This document shows, piece after piece, positions 59,701 through 64,000 of a stretch of DNA of 64,000 nucleotides. The position numbers were made by a program, and so were the translations under genes. The DNA lies in the NCBI RefSeq assembly GCF_000471905.2, contig NW_006496628.1, positions 1,312,123 through 1,376,122 of the forward strand. Direction: 5' to 3'. Numbering within the stretch: position 1 is the stretch's first letter; each line of letters begins with the position of its first letter. The DNA is from Amborella trichopoda. Lineage: Eukaryota > Streptophyta > Magnoliopsida > Amborellales > Amborellaceae. The notes under the pieces are model-generated. The model was not told the origin of the DNA, searched no databases, and saw only the letters and a program-made list of their open reading frames with translations.

Positions 59701-61791
59701 AAGTTTCTCCATCTTGATATGAACTGATCCACGAGCTCATCGGGGCCTTGAGTCAAGATGAGAAGTTCTATGGTTTGAACCTCTCTCTTGACCTCATAGA
59801 AGCGTTGATAGAATAGTTTTTCCATCTCCTCCCATGTATGCACCGAGTTTGGAGGAAATCGGGCATACCATTGGAATGCTGGGCCATCAAGGGTCTCAAT
59901 GAATTGACGGAGAAAAAGTCTCTCGTCAGCCGCTGTTTCCTGACATGCTGCCTGGAAGTGGGAAATATGTTGATTTGGGGATGTGGTTCCATTGAGTAGA
60001 GGAAACTTCCCTTTCTTATAGTCTGGGGGAAACATGACCTGATCAATTTAGGAGGGGTAAGGCCTTTGATAAGGCGTCGCGCCCTGTATCCCTAAAGTTT
60101 GTTTGTTCTTCAGGCTATGGGTTACCTTAGCATCAATATTTGACCGAGAGACTGGATGAGGGACAGATGACGTGTGACGTTGATACGATTGATCTTTTCC
60201 ATCATCGCATGCACCATGTCCTCAAACTTGTTCATGCGCTCTTCCTGTGCATCACTGGGCTCGCTTATGACCATTACGTTGACCGTTTCACTAAGGAGGT
60301 CGACATTAGTGATGACATAGGGCTTGCGAACTTGACGAGTTGTACACGGTAGGTCAGTCAGTAGGGAACCAACATGCCCTGACTAAACTCGACTCCTGTA
60401 TGCGAATCGCATTTGGACCAGTGCTTGATGGTCTTGGGACCACAGTTGCTGAGTGGCTGGGTCCTCATTTGCGAAGGTCACCATAGCACAAGGCTTATGG
60501 AGTTCTTCTTCTAGCTTCACCATCTGAAGGGCGTAGAAGGGATTTAGGTGAAGAGAGTCACCAGAATTGGCAGCTTTGACTACCTTGGTCACCTCCTTAG
60601 TCATAATTTAAAGACCTCTATCAGGTTTAGCTTGGAGGTTTTGATGGACCTCGCACCAAAACTGTGATCTAGGTCGTGGCTGGTCAGCTCTTCTTGCACA
60701 GGAGAGAGATGTCGCCATCAGGTGCGGCAATGAAAGAGGTCCAAGAACTGGATGGGTCGGGGAGGATAGAGGACTCGATCTTACATCAAGTCCATGCCTT
60801 GAGCTTTCTTATGAGCTCCAGGGACACGACCAAGGTGATGAGGCTAGTTCGGGATAGTACTCTTCGAAAAAATCTTTGAGTACCACGGCTGAAGGTGCTT
60901 GCTCGATGAAGAAGGAGCAGGCAGGAGCAGGTTTGACTCATGAGGAGGCCTGAGTAGAGGGCGAGGGGACGTCTGAGATGGCGACGTGTGTGCGCCCCTT
61001 GAAAAAGGATTAGGGGAGACCTGAGGGTTAACTCGGGCTCGTGCAAATGATCTGGCCTTAGGAGGCCGAGAACTATGAGCAAGTGTCTGTAGGAGAACAT
61101 GTGTAGGCCTGCCCCTTACAGGTTGTGCATGTGTGTGCATAGTAGGAGGATGAGGAGGCCGTCTCCTATGTACTTGGGTCAGTGTAATAACATCGTCACC
61201 CTAAGCAATGAGATGCATATGAGTGGCATGCGTAGGATCTGGCCTTGGAAGGTTTGATCTTGAACACGGTCTCGAGGCAACAGAAGGGTTGCCTCGAGGT
61301 GTGACTCCAGTGGGTGACCCACAAGCGTTGTGGTGTGCGTGAGGGGTGGATACCATGGGGTTTCTGCCTCGATGTGTTGGGCCTTCAAGGATGGAGACCA
61401 ATGGTGCAGAGATGTGGGGGTTAGCCTTATGGCAACCCACAGAAGCGATGGTAAATTGTTTGCCTTTTACAGAAAGGGACTAGGTGGCCTTCTGACGTAT
61501 CTCAGGAACACGACCGGCAAGTGACTTGCCGGTGGCTGAGTGCATTCTATGTGAGGCAACATAAGTACTGTCGATGCAGAGCGTCTTGGTGGAGTTTCCA
61601 CCAGAGCGAAGAGATGGGGAGTGAGGGACCTTCACATCCCTCCTCACACTAGTCCAAGTTAAGACCTGGGAGCTAGACAAGGGGTCTTTGCTCAAGAGGA
61701 TGGTTGGGAATGAAGTCGAAGAAACTTGTTCCCTTGGGACACTCTCGAATACGGGGATAATAAAATCCCCATTACTGAACCCAGCAGCCAT
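56731..61791 (-). pseudogene. Gag-protease polyprotein of Tat-like element, copy C
   Basis: The likely start is the ATG at 61791 (MAAGFSNGDFIIPVFESV), about 80 nt after the primer-binding site. A Pro/Arg-rich N-terminal region (61440-60786) and a helical segment (60604-60383) follow. The Gag domain lies at 60035-59655 (MFPPDYKKGKFPLLNGTTSP, QFIETLDGPAFQWYARFP, FISRWRNLASRHP). CCHC-like motifs are YCAYHRRINHPTDDC (about 59140) and WCPFHQIIGHYLSEC (58865-58821). An acidic linker (58581-57574) precedes the protease. At the protease active site the frame reads MLNTGSAVNLIS, so the catalytic Asp is Asn (codon 57178-57180). The last segment includes LLGRPWFHDQG. Several stops and frameshifts are present. 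No RT, RNase H or integrase follows. Confidence 0.8.
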
Positions 61792-61872
61792 AAGTGAATG
61801 TGAAAAGATAATGAAAGCATAAAAAAAAAAAAACTAGCCAAACAAGAACGATCCGACTAAGGGGGTAGTAAG

Positions 61873-61890
61873 TCCCCAGTGGAGTCGTCA
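61873..61890 (-). other. Primer-binding site for tRNA-Arg
   Basis: The - strand reads TGACGACTCCACTGGGGA, which differs by one base from the complement of the 3' end of plant tRNA-Arg (TGGCGACTCCACTGGGGA). It sits between the LTR end and the gag start, as a primer site should. tRNA-Arg primers are known in the Tat/Ogre group of Ty3/gypsy elements. Confidence 0.75.
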
Positions 61891-64000
61891 AGTTGGTTAG
61901 GTGCCTCGATCTCGCCCTTCGGATCCTGGATGATCAGGTGGCACATGTCTCGATTTTCGAGGGAAGGTCCAAGACGTTTTTGAGATCGCTCTCTCGGGAA
62001 CCTCATTCGAGAGTGGGGGCAGGTGATACTAACTGGTGAGAGAGGAATTTTAAGGTGGGTTCGGGACTTACTCGGGCTGGCTAATATGGGCAACCTCTTA
62101 GATAACGAAGAAAGACCCTCAGTAATGAAACTAGTTCAGAATCCCCTCCCTTGGCTCGTATTATTCCTATTTTATGTAATCACACACATATATGGCAAAG
62201 GTCGTAAGACAGGTGGGTCAGACCTCACCCTTTTCCTCTTTGATGAACGTACACAAGCATGAGCATTCAAAGGAAGAAAAGAAGAAAAACGGGGGAGAGA
62301 AGAGTTCGACTGAGCAAGAAGAGCAAGCTGGCAAATAATTGGTCAGACGTGGTAGCCAAACGGGCTCGGTACTAAAATCAGCTCACGAGATCACTATTAG
62401 ATGTCATTGTTAAGACCAACTAACTAAGCACGATGGTCAGTCTGTTGTGGCAATAAAGGGGGCAAGTAATCCTAGCACAACAACATTACGACTAGATGAA
62501 AGGGCTTCCATGAGAGGCTAACCTCAATCACTCTTAGTCGAACGAAAGAATAACATAGTGGTGGTTATGGGGGAAAGAATGAGGTCAGAGAAGAAGGGAA
62601 CAAACAGAAGGAGGGAGAAGAGACGAGAGGATAAATGAGAGAAATAACGAAGATGCAGTTGGTGCTAGATATGGCCAACTGTTTCAAAAGAGAAGAGAGA
62701 GAGGACACAGTCGGCGCTAGGCTTCATCGCTTGTCAGAAGATGAGAGAGGGAGGAAGAGAACCAACCGGAGCTAGACTTGTGCCCGTTGCAATGGGAGAG
62801 AAGCAAGAGAGAGAGATTGAGTCGACTCTAAGCTTCACCGACTGCAACAGAAGAGAGACAAATCCAACTATGACAAGAGAGAAGAGTGAAATGAAACCGG
62901 TGCTGGGCTTCATCGACTGTGGCAAGAGAGAAGAGAGAGATATTCACTCGATGTTGGGGACGAAAGAAGAAGAGGGAGAAATTCAACCAGCTCTGAGGCT
63001 TCACCGATTGCATTAGAAGAGGAGAGAGAAATCTAGTCGGCTCTAAGCTTCATCGATTGACATAAGAGGTGAGAGAAATCCAATCAGCACTGGGCTTCAC
63101 TGATTATGACAAGGGAGAAGAGAGAGAAATTCACCTAATGCTGGGGATGAAAGAAGAAGAGGGAGAAATTCAATCAGTGCTGAGGAGATAGAAATCCATT
63201 CGATGCTAGGCTTCACCGACTGACAAAAGAGGTGAGAGAAATACAATTGACGCTTGGTTTCATCGACTGTGGCAAGAGAGAAGAGAGAATTTCACCTGGT
63301 GTTGGGGATGAAAGAAGAAGAGAGAGAAATTCAACCGATGTTGAGGCTTCATCGATTGCATTAGAAGAGGAGAGAGAAATCCAGTCGACACAAGGCTTCA
63401 CCAACTGATAAAAGAGGTGAGAGAAATCCAACCGACATTAGACTTCATCGACTGACAGAGGAGAGATATGAGGGAGAGGAGAAAGAAAGAGATAGAGATG
63501 AGAAGACCTAGTCAGCACTGAGAAGAAGAGAGGAGAGAGGAAAAACATAGAAAAGAAGAGAGAGAGAGAAAGAAATAAAGATGAGAGAAAATAAAGATGA
63601 GAAAGAAAAGAGGAGGAGAGAGAAAGAGGCGAGGAGAAAGAAAGAAGGTAGGAAAGAAAAAGAGGGGACAAGAGATAAAGTTACTTATCCGAAGGGTATC
63701 AGCCCTTTTCTTCTCTCTCCTCTCTCTCTCTCCAAGACGTACTCATAGGCTCAAGCAAGAATGGAAATTTTTATTGAATGATCCAAGAATGAATCGAGGG
63801 GTCGTTACAATTTAGCTTTGCATGTTTATGTAGAATTGGGCTAAAACATAGGTGTATGCCAAAAACTAACTAAATTGATGATAATTACAATTTAATTGAA
63901 TTAAAGAAAATTAAGAAAATGGGGTACAAACTGACTGTTTTGCCCCCGATCAAAATTTCAGTTACTTCGTCGGTTTTGTGCATAAAATATGACCGTCCAT
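61891..64000 (-). repeat. 5' LTR of copy C (partial, continues beyond the window)
   Basis: This matches 50441-52850 in the same orientation. It has the terminal zone with gatctcgcccttcggatcc, a GA-rich degenerate tandem array (about 62640-63460), the ctccaagacgtactcatagg and tcaagcaagaatgg zone, and the U3-like part with ttaattgaattaaa and aaaatatgaccgtcc at the window end. The cattattaatga-type polyadenylation region was not resolved. Confidence 0.75.
62640..63460 (-). repeat. GA-rich degenerate tandem array in the copy C 5' LTR
   Basis: Words like agagagaaatccagtcgac, gctaggcttcaccgactg and acaaaagaggtgagag repeat at about 60 bp. It corresponds in position to the 47-bp arrays of the other LTRs but has diverged in unit length and sequence. 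Confidence 0.7.

Noticed and set aside
60140-60352. 70-codon + strand frame
   Set aside because: It is the shadow of copy C gag; the - strand reads a plausible gag segment (EPSDAQEERMNKFEDMVHAM).

Overview
This is nuclear DNA of a flowering plant. The evidence is one intron-rich gene with plant GT-AG splice sites and a plant-specific domain order, embedded in plant-type retrotransposons (Ty3/gypsy Tat-like, Ty1/copia, L1 and RTE LINEs), MITE-like inverted repeats, AT-rich spacers and two 20-N assembly gaps. The species cannot be fixed from the sequence alone.

The only intact host gene I can support lies at about 18.0-33.3 kb on the + strand. It encodes an RMR-type receptor: signal peptide, protease-associated (PA) lumenal domain, one membrane span, cytosolic RING-H2 and a Ser-rich tail. 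Four coding exons (18847-19003, 23252-23482, 31266-31670, 32751-33298) join in phase to 446 codons plus stop. Its introns are swollen by transposons: RTE LINE remnants in introns 1 and 2, a 5'-truncated L1 LINE with a 20-bp target-site duplication in intron 2, and a 535-bp long-inverted-repeat element in intron 3.

The flanks are mostly three decayed copies of one retroelement family. Copy A (about 1-7.2 kb) and copy C (about 50.4-64 kb and beyond) are on the - strand; copy B (38.0-50.4 kb) is on the + strand. The family has LTRs of about 3.1 kb, a primer-binding site matching plant tRNA-Arg, a long gag-protease reading frame with Zn-knuckle-like motifs and no visible reverse transcriptase, RNase H or integrase. 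In copies A and B a plant-mobile-domain (PMD) gene lies antisense and convergent to gag-protease. Each copy has its own tandem repeats next to the 3' LTR. Copies B and C meet at 50.42 kb in inverted orientation, so two 3-kb LTRs form a roughly 6.2-kb imperfect palindrome.

Between copy A and the gene lies a Ty1/copia pol relic (10.2-15.15 kb, - strand). It is split by a 2,573-bp TG...CA solo-LTR-like insertion with a 5-bp target duplication. The stretches 9.4-10.2, 15.4-17.9, 33.3-36.3 and 46.3-47.3 kb show no gene that I can support.
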